This document shows, one piece after another, positions 33,880 to 44,000 of a DNA stretch of 64,000 nucleotides. The notes below the pieces were generated by a model. That model searched no databases and had not been told where the DNA came from. It saw nothing but the letters and a program-made list of their open reading frames with translations. Source of the stretch: Anthoceros angustus (lineage: Eukaryota; Streptophyta; Anthocerotopsida; Anthocerotales; Anthocerotaceae). Positions within the stretch are counted from its first letter, which is position 1. Every line of letters starts with the position of its first letter. Both the position numbers and the translations under genes were made by a program. The stretch spans positions 1,759,595-1,823,594 of the forward strand of contig VJWM01000063.1 in the NCBI GenBank assembly GCA_010909165.1. Reading direction: 5' to 3'.

Positions 33880-35504
33880 CAATGCAGGTATTGGAGGTTG
33901 TAGAGGATTTAATTTCGGGGTTGCACAATACATTTATTTACTACTGTGGTGATGAACCAAGAAGCGCTGGAGCTTGGCAGGAGACACGTGTCGGTGCAAG
34001 CTGTGGGAGCCTGCTCTTGTCCGGGTTCAGCTGGTTGGTAGCCAGCCTAGTTCATGACAGCCGCCAAGGTGTTGGTGATCAGTGTCTCGTTTTCAGCGAC
34101 ACTTGTGAGGCCAGGGGGCTGCTTCAATCCGACATCATGACCGCACATTTTTCAAGCAACCTGGGCGAAGCTTAAGGAAATCCAGTTTCAGGATTTCCAT
34201 CTTGAACAGACCCGTGTACAGTCTCTGAAAGTTTTCCTCTTGACTCCCATCCAAGTGACAAGACATGGGTAGCATCTCCACTGGAGCTGCATGTGGGAGG
34301 AATTCACGCATCGGGAGTCTACAGGAAACTACATTATTTGTGTGGCACTGTTCCACCGCCAATGCAGGGGGCGAACGTGTGTTGTGAAGTTGGTTTTTCA
34401 GTTCGGGAGCTTTAGAACTCCAGTTTGGTTAAATCAGAGCTAGCTATTGCCGTTCTTTTCTACAGCGCTGGTGAAAGAAGTGATGAAATGATGTTAACTC
34501 ATATACCTATTCGAGACTTGGGTTGTAAGTAAACCTTGGGAACTGCCATCTTCGGAAGTGGATTCGTTTGACTCTCTCCTGCTGCTTTCAGCACAGGTGC
34601 TGCCAGCTCGAACCTGCACAGTGCGGTTTTTATGTACGATCCAGTCTGCGCTAAATCTGCAAGTTATCTGTAGACCGAGTGGCTGCCCTAGACCCCGAAC
34701 TTTCGTGGATCTTACGTTGACACCGCTGTATCTGTGGTTGGAAGAGTAAAGTACGCGGACGACCCGGCTAGGCAAGGCATAGGCAACCCTGGTTTGCATT
34801 GTGACGCAGTCAAAGCGAAGTTTCCGCATCCAACGGGGACAAGAACCCGAGTGGAAGGTCAGGTACTGCAAGTGCCGCCGCCGATCACATGTGCCATCCA
34901 TGTGGTTCTCATCCAATTCAGGAAGCGAGGATGAACACAAACGACGAGAGGGCGACGAAATCGTTAGACTGGAAAAACAATTGTAGTCCAAGTCTCGCAT
35001 ACTCATGTATCATGGTGTAGTATGCCAGAATGTGTGGTACAAAACCTGGATCAATAAATGGCTGTTGTTACAAACGAAGACTACGAAGACTGTTGCAACT
35101 GAGGTCCCATAGCTGTGGGCATCAAGAGAAGGTGGACAGTTTCGTCAGGCAAACATCGCATAGCATTGCATGGAGCACAGTCTTCTTCCCGCCCTGGATA
35201 TTTACATGAGTGATCTTGGTGTGTCAAGTCACACACATCTCTGACCACTTCTTCTCCGCGGCTGGGCTCATCAGTAAACGTGTTCTTGTCTAAAAGAGGG
35301 CGAGGTACATTCATCCACCCATTGTGTGCAGCACTGCATGAACACCGATACCTCTCCTTTTCCTTCACTTCCACCGGCACCAGGTGATGCTCAGGGCAAG
35401 AAAGTCATCACCCATCCCGCCCCTGCAGAGATGCACCACTTCCTATCCCCCGCTGCCCTGTACATCCATCCCCAACCCCGGAGGGATTCATTCATGCAGG
35501 ATTA
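33880..35504. other. Spacer between the convergent phytolongins
   Basis: The spacer between the two stop codons holds both 3'UTRs. ORFs up to 170 codons occur on both strands but none has a recognisable motif or matching splice pattern. Confidence 0.5.
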
Positions 35505-36389
35505 TCACCTGCCTCGCAGGCACTTGAACCCTCCGCAGATCCCAAGCCAGATGAAAAACAGAACCAAACACACAACCACATCCAGCAGCAGCACCAGCTT
35601 CACATTCCGCCACCACGTCCTCTGCGCGGGGGTTTGGATCCCTTTAGTCCTCCCCGCGCCGTGGTGGCCATTCATCTGATACTCCCCGGCCGCGGAAGAC
35701 CCGCCCCCGGCCACCAGGATCTCCAGCCTCTCCCCCTTGTCCAGAAGCTGGCCGGCGTTCCCCATCATGATCTCCTTCACCTCGCTCACCTGGTCCTTCA
35801 CCTTCCGCTTCTCCGACTTGGAACCCTTGCCCCGCATCGGCGCAAAGGGACACCCGGATCTGCCCCCCCGCCCCCCGATCTCCTGCCCCTGCGCCTGCGA
35901 CGAGCCTTCCTCCTCCGGCGGCGATGCCCCGACCAGCGGCTCCTCCTCCCCGCCCGCCTCCCGCTGCATGCACGCCGCCCGGTCCAGCTCCTCCTGCGGG
36001 ATCCCGACGAACGGCGCCGCCAGGCGCCGCAGCACCGGCACGAACTCCGCGTCCAGGCTGTGCGCTCCCAAACCCTCGCCGTCCCCTGGCAGCCCCCGCC
36101 GCTTGAGCAGTTTCCGCAGCGCGTCCCGCACCTCCTCCAGGAACCGGAACGCGTCCGCCTTGCTCAGCGCCTCGTCCCCTATTGCACTGAAGATGAAGCC
36201 GTCCTCCATCAGGCAGCTGAACATCCGCCCGTTCACCGTGAGCGAGTACCGGCTATGATTCGTCGTCGCCTTCTCCAGCTGCTGCGCGCAGTCCCCCGCC
36301 AGGTCCGTCTCCCCGTCCACATACTCCGCCAGCACCACGCTCCCCCTCGCCACCCCCGCCAGGTATATCAGGTTCGGCAGCGGCCCCAT
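35505..36389 (-). CDS. PHYL: Phytolongin, copy 2, 294 aa
   Basis: This is the paralogue of the gene at 32956 on the opposite strand. The longin domain reads MGPLPNLIYLAGVARGSVVL, NHSRYSLTVNGRMFSCLMED and DEALSKADAFRFLEEVRDAL; the linker is acidic and Gly-rich; VSEVKEIMMGNAGQLLDKGE takes the place of the SNARE core; the anchor is VKLVLLLDVVVCLVLFFIWL after RTWWRN. The ATG at 36389 is preferred over one four codons upstream (36401) because it matches the start of the paralogue. It is intronless. It should sit in secretory-pathway membranes with the N-terminus in the cytosol. Confidence 0.92.
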   Translation of the reverse strand: MGPLPNLIYLAGVARGSVVLAEYVDGETDLAGDCAQQLEKATTNHSRYSLTVNGRMFSCLMEDGFIFSAIGDEALSKADAFRFLEEVRDALRKLLKRRGLPGDGEGLGAHSLDAEFVPVLRRLAAPFVGIPQEELDRAACMQREAGGEEEPLVGASPPEEEGSSQAQGQEIGGRGGRSGCPFAPMRGKGSKSEKRKVKDQVSEVKEIMMGNAGQLLDKGERLEILVAGGGSSAAGEYQMNGHHGAGRTKGIQTPAQRTWWRNVKLVLLLDVVVCLVLFFIWLGICGGFKCLRGR

Positions 36390-36618
36390 CTTGGAGAGCA
36401 ACGGCCTCTCCGGTTCTCCCTCACACCGCCCTCTTCTCCTTCTTCACCTCCTTCCTCCTCCTTCCCCCCTCTCCAAGAGCATCCGCAGAATCACAATCTC
36501 ACCTCACCTCATCGCCTCACCACACCGGTCTGTTCACAACACCAAATGCAGACACCAAACGCAGCACATGCAAACAACCGCATTTCGTCTGCTCTGCAAG
36601 AAGGCCTCGCGCCTCACG

Positions 36619-36712
36619 GTCTTGCACTTGGGAAACCAGCGCAGTTCAAGGTCTCGCACTCGGGAAATCAGCGCAGTTCAAGTCTCGCACTTGGGAAACC
36701 AGCGTGGTCGCG
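36619..36712. repeat. Tandem repeat, three units of 31-32 bp
   Basis: GTCTYGCACTYGGGAAAYCA with GCGCAGTTCAA occurs at 36619, 36651 and 36682. It lies about 0.23-0.32 kb upstream of the start codon of the second phytolongin. Confidence 0.9.
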
Positions 36713-37241
36713 GCAACGTGCGTCGAGTAGTTCAGCGCGCGTAGATCTCCAGCAAAGCCCGAGGCGGCGCGTGCAATGCCCCCTGTTCCACCTCCAGCTG
36801 ATCCGGCGATGGCGGGAGACCGAGGCCGCCCGGGTCAGAAACATCGGGTTTCGTAGCACCTGTCTTTCGCTCCTTCCCGGCTTCACAACCTCGCGGCTTA
36901 TGAGAGCGGAAAGCCAGTGGGTGGACGTCGGCTACAAAATCGATCTACCCCGGGCCCTGGAGAGAGGAGGCGGGACGAAACGGCACGGGCAACGGAAACG
37001 GGAACGGGAACGGAATCGGAAGCAGCATGGAACTGGGACGGCAGTGCCGGATGGCTGCCACTCGGATACACGCCAATCGCCATGCTCTACCACATGGGCT
37101 CGAAACGGCTCTCTACTGTACACATGTGCAGCTTCTGCGATTCTTGCCACAGCGTACGTTTAAAGCCTTTCCTCATGCTGGTTTTGTGGGTAGAGGGAAG
37201 ACGTGCTTGACCTACTTCATCTTTGGGTTGAGAGGATTACA

Positions 37242-38650
37242 TCACGCGAAGGAAGGGGATTGGGTTCTGCGGGTCACTACTTTCAGAACCTCGTCCAGAT
37301 TTGGGTGGTCGCCCACATACTCTTCTTTCCTCGAGTAGATCACGTCCTGCCCCTTGAAGACGTAGAGGCCACCCTGGGTGTAGCAGAACGGACAACATCA
37401 CTGTTTAGGGGGAAGCATAAGGATGGATGGTTGTGTGATTTTGTGCATGTTGGAGAGAAGGTTTCGGAGGGCCCTACCTGCTGCAACACTCCAGACTGGT
37501 CATCTGGTGTTGATAGCTCGTACCCGCCCGTCAGCACGTTCTTGAGCTCGTTGAGCCTGCCAAACACATTGAGCTGCATGGATGGAAGATGATCAGGATG
37601 TGGACTGTGTTGTAGGTATGCCAAATGCGATGTGAGTGAGTGTCTGTCTTGGGTTTCTCACCGCCCCGGGGTTGAAGAATGTGGACTGGACGCCGAAGTT
37701 CAGCTGAAGAGCATCATATGCCTGCAATTCCACCGGGCTGGGATGAAGTCCGAATCCTGGGCATTCCTACATGGTGCCAGATTTTCAGGAAAAGAATTTC
37801 AGAGTACCTTTCTCTCATCGTCGCAGAAGAGGTTGTCAATTGGGAAGTTCAACTGCGTGGCCGAGAACAAGGGTTAGACTACTTGCAGCTAGACCTGACA
37901 TGAAGCAAGACAGCTGAGGGGACTAGGAAGTGAAACCAGGGCCCTTGTGTACCTTCTCAACCAGCAGACGTGCTTTGTCTGGCTTCCCAACCCCGATCGT
38001 GATGAGCTTGATACCCGAGGCATCAAATCTAGGTTTGTAATCTCGAAGCTTGCCAGCGAATTCCCAGCTGCAGCAACAGCAACAGAGAGATGAGATAGGG
38101 CCCCCTGATGTCGTCCAGACCCACGATCATTGCACCGAAAGACCTAATGGGAAAAGGAAAGCTGTGGTCACCAGAAAGGACACCCAAAATGCCTCAGGAA
38201 CGCCACCATCGCCAGCCCCTGCACGAAACAGGCCAAATTCAACTCAGATTCAGCTGCGCAAACAGGCACATGCACACTTTTGCGGAATGAAAAGGATGGC
38301 GGAAGCAATCCTACATCTTTCTGGTCCCACAGCTCCTGGAATTGCACTGGCTCCCCGTCAGCCGCTTTGTAAATTGTGATGGGGCCCAGAGTGCTGGCGG
38401 AGCCCCGGGAGCCAGACGAAGCCTGTGCTCGAGCAGCAGGAGCAAACCGCGCTCTTGCATTGAAGGTGGAATTTGTGGTGGGCGCAGGAGACGAGGACCA
38501 CAATTCTCTGAAATGGCGAGGGCTTGTGAAAGCTGCTACTCGGGAAGTAGGAGCAAGAAGAGGAGCAGAGTGATCATGTTTGCCAGCCGGATGTGCTGCA
38601 CCGCTGCCCAGCTGTGCTAGCCCGGTACTTGAGGTGAGTAACGCCTCCAT
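37242..38650 (-). CDS. AAED1: AAED1 / PRXL2-type thioredoxin-fold protein, chloroplast (276 aa)
   Basis: AAED1-type proteins are thioredoxin-fold, AhpC/TSA-related proteins of plastids, thought to act in redox defence. Seven exons join in frame (831 nt): 38315-38650, 38172-38218, 37953-38067, 37808-37852, 37662-37721, 37478-37573 and 37242-37373. The ATG at 38650 begins a Ser/Ala/Arg-rich leader (about 80 residues) that looks like a transit peptide. The core reads DGLAMVAFLRHFGCPFC, with a CxxC redox pair, then WEFAGKLRDYKPRFDASGIK, LITIGVGKPDKARLLVEK, LNFPIDNLFCDDERKAYDAL, STFFNPGALNVFGRLNELK, TPDDQSGVLQQGGLYVFKGQ and YVGDHPNLDEVL. The second cysteine of CPFC is created across an exon junction (TG + C). 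A longer leader from an ATG at 38752 is possible but less likely. Confidence 0.94.
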
Positions 38651-39054
38651 TGCAGACTGCAGACCTGTGAAAGCTATGACATAGGTTGACAAAGTTGAAC
38701 ACGTATGGTGTGTGATCCCTGTACAGAGCTGCAGACGAAGTGTAGGCAGCAAAGGTGACTTGTCCTCTATATTCGTGCTGCAGGGCCATTGGCCACGACA
38801 ATTCTGTTACATTGGATGCCTGGTGAAAAATGCAGCCACGTAGCCGGCTGGCTGCTCAACTCAACGCTGAAACACCTGTGCAGAATTGATAGACGGACTC
38901 TCCTTACGCGTGTCTGATTCAACGTGTTGAGCTGCTGAAGTCACGGGGGGCCGCTGTTTGACGCCTCACCATCCCCAAGGTTTCTACAGTCTGACCCTTC
39001 AATCGAATCCGACGGCTATGGCCTCATCAGAAATGTTGGAAAGTATCAAGCTTG
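38651..39054. other. Spacer between two minus-strand genes
   Basis: This holds the 5' region of the AAED1-type gene and the 3' region of the gene at 39055-40062. No coding region is seen. Confidence 0.5.
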
Positions 39055-40062
39055 CTAATTGCTGGATAGCCAACCATCCAGTACGCTTTGCCTTTTGAGC
39101 CGCTTTCTCTGAGCTTTGGGACACCTCCAACCGTCTTCACTTCGTAGCACTTGTTGCACATGATCCTCTCTTCCTCTAACTGCAGTACCGCAGTACACTT
39201 TTGCTCTTTGCACACACGCAACATTTGGTATGGATGGATTCTGCCGTGAATGGAAGTCTCGTAACCCTAGAGAAGCAAAACCGGCATCTCCTTTTGCTGT
39301 GTCTTGTGTTTCTTCCTCCTCCTTATCTTCTGCTTCTGCTTCTGCTGCTTCTTGTTCTTCCAGAACGTCATGTTTCCTAAGCCGTTTCTCCTCTGATAGC
39401 CTCGGCTCCGCGAAGCATAACTGCACACTCTTGACAGGTTCATGGCGACCTGTGACACAGACACCACTGTCAAATCACAACTCATCTCCACAAGTCCGAG
39501 CAGCAGCTAGACATACAAAGCTCTATCACCCTAGCTGAAGAAACTGCGCCTGCCGGACCCTGATGTTCCTGAACTGGACCTGGCGAAGGCCCTGCAACAG
39601 CATCGCTCTTTGGAGTAGGCCAACACAAGAAGCTTCGAAGGCCAGTGGCACCAACACGAGGAGGAGCATGCTCCAAGTTCCATAACAGAGTACCGAAACA
39701 ATGAGAGAACATACATCTTACATGCGACACAATGCGATCCGGTGGTGAGTCGGCGGCGCATTCAGCTCTCGAAAGCGAGTCATCCGAATGCTTCCCCGCC
39801 GACAGCACGTCAATGTTGAAGAGATCGCATGCTTCTTCACTCCAATTCGACTCTGAAGGCAACACAACTCCACATCAGGACATCAGGGACGTTGCACGGC
39901 TTGCCTTCCCAGCCAGTGGTACAGCAATGCCCCAACCTGCGGTGTTGAGAGGCACAGAAGGAAGTTCCTCCGAATCTGAATGGTAGAATCTATGATCCAA
40001 GCTTTCGGAGCAAGGCTCTCCAGGCCAGAGATCATTAGACAATCTGTTGCTCATCTCCACAC
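39055..40062 (-). CDS. Unrecognised multi-exon gene, C-terminal part
   Basis: At least three exons are supported by good splice sites. 39937-40062 (starts after GAGACAG; VEMSNRLSNDLWPGEPCSES) joins in frame to 39722-39852 (ESNWSEEACDLFNIDVLSAG, donor CAT|GTAAGA). The last exon 39055-39449 (starts after GTCACAG) reads RHEPVKSVQLCFAEPRLSEE, then a Glu/Ala-rich helical run (EEQEAAEAEAEDKEEEETQD), and ends GREDHVQQVLRSEDGW, RCPKAQRKRLKRQSVLDGWL. A further exon near 39536-39590 (PSPGPVQEHQGPAGAVSSAR) probably lies between. The 5' end is not defined and may lie beyond 40062. The acidic helix followed by a basic C-terminus suggests a nuclear or scaffold protein. No family is recognised. Confidence 0.55.
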
Positions 40063-41061
40063 CTGTCTCATCGGTGCAAAATGAGCATCAAATATTCCTC
40101 AGAATTTGAAGTAGGTAGCTAATCAACTGCATCAATTCTTAAACTCTGAAGCTAATTGCAAAGAACACATCATCACATCGTGAAACTCAGCACAGACGTG
40201 CTGATGGTGATCGAGCCTTCCATCGGCGAGCAATGGCCACTCACTACTATCGTAACCAACAAAGATGATGGAACTGTCACCTTGAAAGGTCCATCAACTT
40301 CCAAGTCGCCCTTCACAATATTCAGGTTGTGATTGATAGAACAACTATCTGGTAGCTGGGCTGAGCTGATCTTCTCTCAGAATCAGCAGTGCCTCCGAAA
40401 ACGAGCACTAGAAGCTGGAGGAGGAAAAGGCTGCCGATGAGATCAACACTGAGGCAAATCCTTTCCATGCTGCTGTGTGGTGGTCCCTGCAAGCCCATCA
40501 CTCTCGGCGAAGGATGGCGGTCCGCTTGAACACTTTACCTCACATTACAGTGTTATCCAAGGTGCACAAGATTCCATCTCCGACGTGCTTGCTGTTAAGC
40601 AAAGTATGTGGTGGTGAAGCAGGGGCCCTGTAACCGTTGCTGGAGACTTTCTTTTGCCTTCTTGCCACCTATTCGTCCTTCTTCGTCCAGGAAAGCAGTG
40701 GCTGCAGTGGTCCCGCCCGCCCTCATCGTCCCGTTGCTTCGAAGTGGTCACGTGGACCATGCAAACCTAGTGCCCCCATTACTTTGTCTTGCCAACCATC
40801 TGTGCCTCTGTGCTCTGGCATGGGTGGTGAGGAGGGCAATTTGGTAGGAAAGTTGCCAAACCTTCTTCACGGGAGCATCATCAGAAGTGGGTTGCTTTCT
40901 TGAAAATGCTCGGCCTGGCAGTGAGAAGCTTTCTTGTGAGTGGTCGTGCAGGAGGAGCTTGTCCTCAACGGCGTGTTGCTATCTGCTCTGATTCCGAGCT
41001 TCACATATGCTGCCTTCAGGTCTCCACATTGTGAGTTGTCCATCCTGATCGAAGTCGGAGC
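40063..41061. other. Divergent spacer
   Basis: This lies between the unrecognised minus-strand gene and the IQ-motif gene on the plus strand. It may contain 5' exons of either. Short ORFs only; nothing is supported. Confidence 0.4.
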
Positions 41062-44000
41062 ATGAGTTGTGAAAGTCACAGATCCCCAGGCCATGTTGCA
41101 AGCGCAGAGGAAGTGAGAGCACTGCCTTCTGGGTGGGGAAACGCCATTTATGAGAACACAGGTATCTTGAATGGAGGGAGTGGGGAAGGCACGATCTTCA
41201 CTTTCACAAGCAGTTCGAAGCCCAAGTGCGATGAGCATCAGCAGGTTGTCACATGTGGGGGTGATGGCACAAGCATAACTCATTTGAGAGACTACGCTAC
41301 GCTGTCAGAAACATGCATGCCTCCTAAGAGGTACCAATCTAGGCGCTCCAGGTCTCCCTACAGGATCAGGATTGACTTCAGAGAGCTACTATCAAGGAAC
41401 GGTATGAGAACTGGGAAGTCCAGAAGGAGTGTGATGGATGGGAAGCTTGACCCAGTGGCAGTTACGGGGATCGAAGGTCAGAGGCTTGATTGGAACCACA
41501 AGAGCAAGCAATTGGCCGAGCAGTTTGATAGCCGTAGGCAAAAGAACGACTCGGTGTTCAATGTGCTTTTAGAGCAAACAAGTGAGCATCGGGGCTTCCT
41601 TGGACTGGAACATACCACTCCAAAGGATCTGAGTGAATCACGACTCCAGGAAATGGCTTCCAAGATCCGGGAGCAGGAGGAATGCAGGGAAGCTCTCTGG
41701 AGGGAGAATGCCTTGTTGAGAAGACAGCTGGAAAGGGTGAGGTCTGGTAGCGTGGCTAGCATGTCTGCTGAAGAGGATGGCGCACAGTCAGACTCCAGGC
41801 GGATGGAGAAAGCACAGGTTCTCGTCCAGGGCAAAGATAATGGTGGTCTGAGCACGAATCGTAGCAGACAGGAGAAACCGCGGCGGAGTAAAGGGAATGG
41901 TGTTGAGAATAGGAGAAACCATTTGAGCATTGAAAGAATGTTGGGGGAGCGAAGCCATGTGATTGACAAGAGAAGGAACACAAAGGCCTGGTTGAAATCT
42001 GGCTTCTTTGACTTCTGTGAAAAATCTGAAAGGGTTCCAGTTGCTCGCAGCTTCATCTCGCTGAAAGGAGGTGTCCCTGCAGTGGGTCAGAGACCATTTG
42101 GCATTGGGTTTAAGAAGCTGTGGAAGAGGAATGGGGTTAGGACAAAGTGCGGCAAGATGAGCAGCAGAAGGACGAAAGTGAATTGCAATGGTCATGACAC
42201 TCCCGGTCCTGTATTGGTCGCCGACCAGACAATGAAAGAGAAAAATGAAGATGACACAAGATGTGGGGAAAAGTATGTGGGAGATATTTTCATGCACGCA
42301 GAGAGATTGTTTTCAGCATCCAAGAGTTGTGACAGCGAGTCCACTTCTCGTGCTGTGCAGGATATTGGTCTTCCTGTGCCCGGTGCAAGCATAAATTGCA
42401 AGAAACACTTGTCAAGTGAAAACAGTGATGTAGATGAAATGGAGAAGCCGCTCGGACCTCAGATAGGGCCACTAATAGGTGAATTACAGGGAGGTACTGA
42501 TGGCGAGGAAATCTCACATGAAGAAACTCAACACGTGCGGGAGCCTGACGGATTGTCCTTCTCTGGTATGGATGGTGTTTGATACAAGACACATGGTGAA
42601 AAGCGAATGGGTAAAGAAATCAAGAACATGCATGGGGTTAAGATCAGCTTCTTGGGGTAGGATGGCTAGTTCGAGAATCCTGAAGATCATAAGTCTTACA
42701 CTGGTTTTACTTGTGAACTCAGGTGTAATGATCGAAGGACAAGAGACTAAGAGACAAGATTTGGCTCTGGAGCCTGCAAGTCAGGCATCCATTGCGAGCT
42801 GCTGGACGAGAAGCCATCTCGAACCCTTTGGCTTGGCTTTTTCCACAGGGAGCAATCAAGAGCACAACAATAGTGTGAAGGAACCAGCAGCACTGTCATC
42901 AGACACAAATCTCTGCACCACGGCAGGTAATGGTTGGCATGGTACTCAGCCTTGTGAGGACCAGCGTGGGGAGGCTGAGACTACAGTCTTGAACCCAAGC
43001 AGGATGTTGCAGCAGAAGCAAGCATTTTGTAGACAAGAGCAGCCGTTTCCTGGAAACAGCCAAGATGTAAATGCTGAGGACCTTTGTGAAGAAAACAGGA
43101 ATGGCAGGGAAAGCTGTCAAACTGGTTCGGATTTTAGTGACAAGGCTTGTAGGTATGGACTGCCCAACGAGACAGCAACCAAAAAAATTGCTCTGGCTTT
43201 GCAGAAGTGTTTTGACCACAGGCTGGCTTCTGTTGCCAATGTTGTGGTCGAAGATGAATTGGTGTCTGCCCAGACATCCTTAGAGGTTGACACTTCCAGT
43301 TCTTGCTCGGCTGATGAAGGCCCTGGAATGCAGGAGCCCCTGCACGAGGCCACGCCAGGATGGACAGCAAAGAACCATTTCAAATCTGAGTATCAACTGC
43401 TGAAGGAGGATGAGCAGAGTCCTGAAAAGGAGACCGAAGTTGTGGATGAAGGCCAGTTTCCGGTTCAGGCAACTGGTTTCAAAGCTATGTTGAAGGACTT
43501 CCATATGAAAGAGCGCTGTCTGAGCAAGTTACGCCGCATGCCAATAATGTTTCGATCCAAGAATGGATTAAGTCACAATGGGCTGCGGCTCAGTCAGGAG
43601 AAGAAAGCCTCACGAAAAGATGTAGGGGGTAGATCTGCTGTACTTCCCAAGAAAATGCAGAAGCGAAGTAATGTGTCTGCTTCTCAGGTGGAGGACCGTC
43701 TGCATTCAAATGGGAACGCTTGCTTAGGTGAAGGGCCCCCATGTCACAGCACCTCTCAGTATGACGGATTCCACGATGGCGAGGAAAGCGATGCTCAATG
43801 TGGACAGCAGCAGTCTCACCAATCAATGCATCACATGCATAATGGGTTGGAGGGTCCTGTGTCTTCTGCAAGCTGTCCTGGAGACTTTGGGGAGCATGAG
43901 ACGTCAGAGTCTCAACAGCTGATGAGTTGCTGTTCTTTCAATGGGCTGCCATTGGGATTTGGCTCATATGTCCATCATTCTGACAAGCAGGCTACTGGTA

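Noticed and set aside
35634-37163. Plus-strand ORF of 509 codons
   Set aside because: It is the antisense shadow of the second phytolongin and its promoter; composition is Pro/Arg/Leu-rich without a domain.
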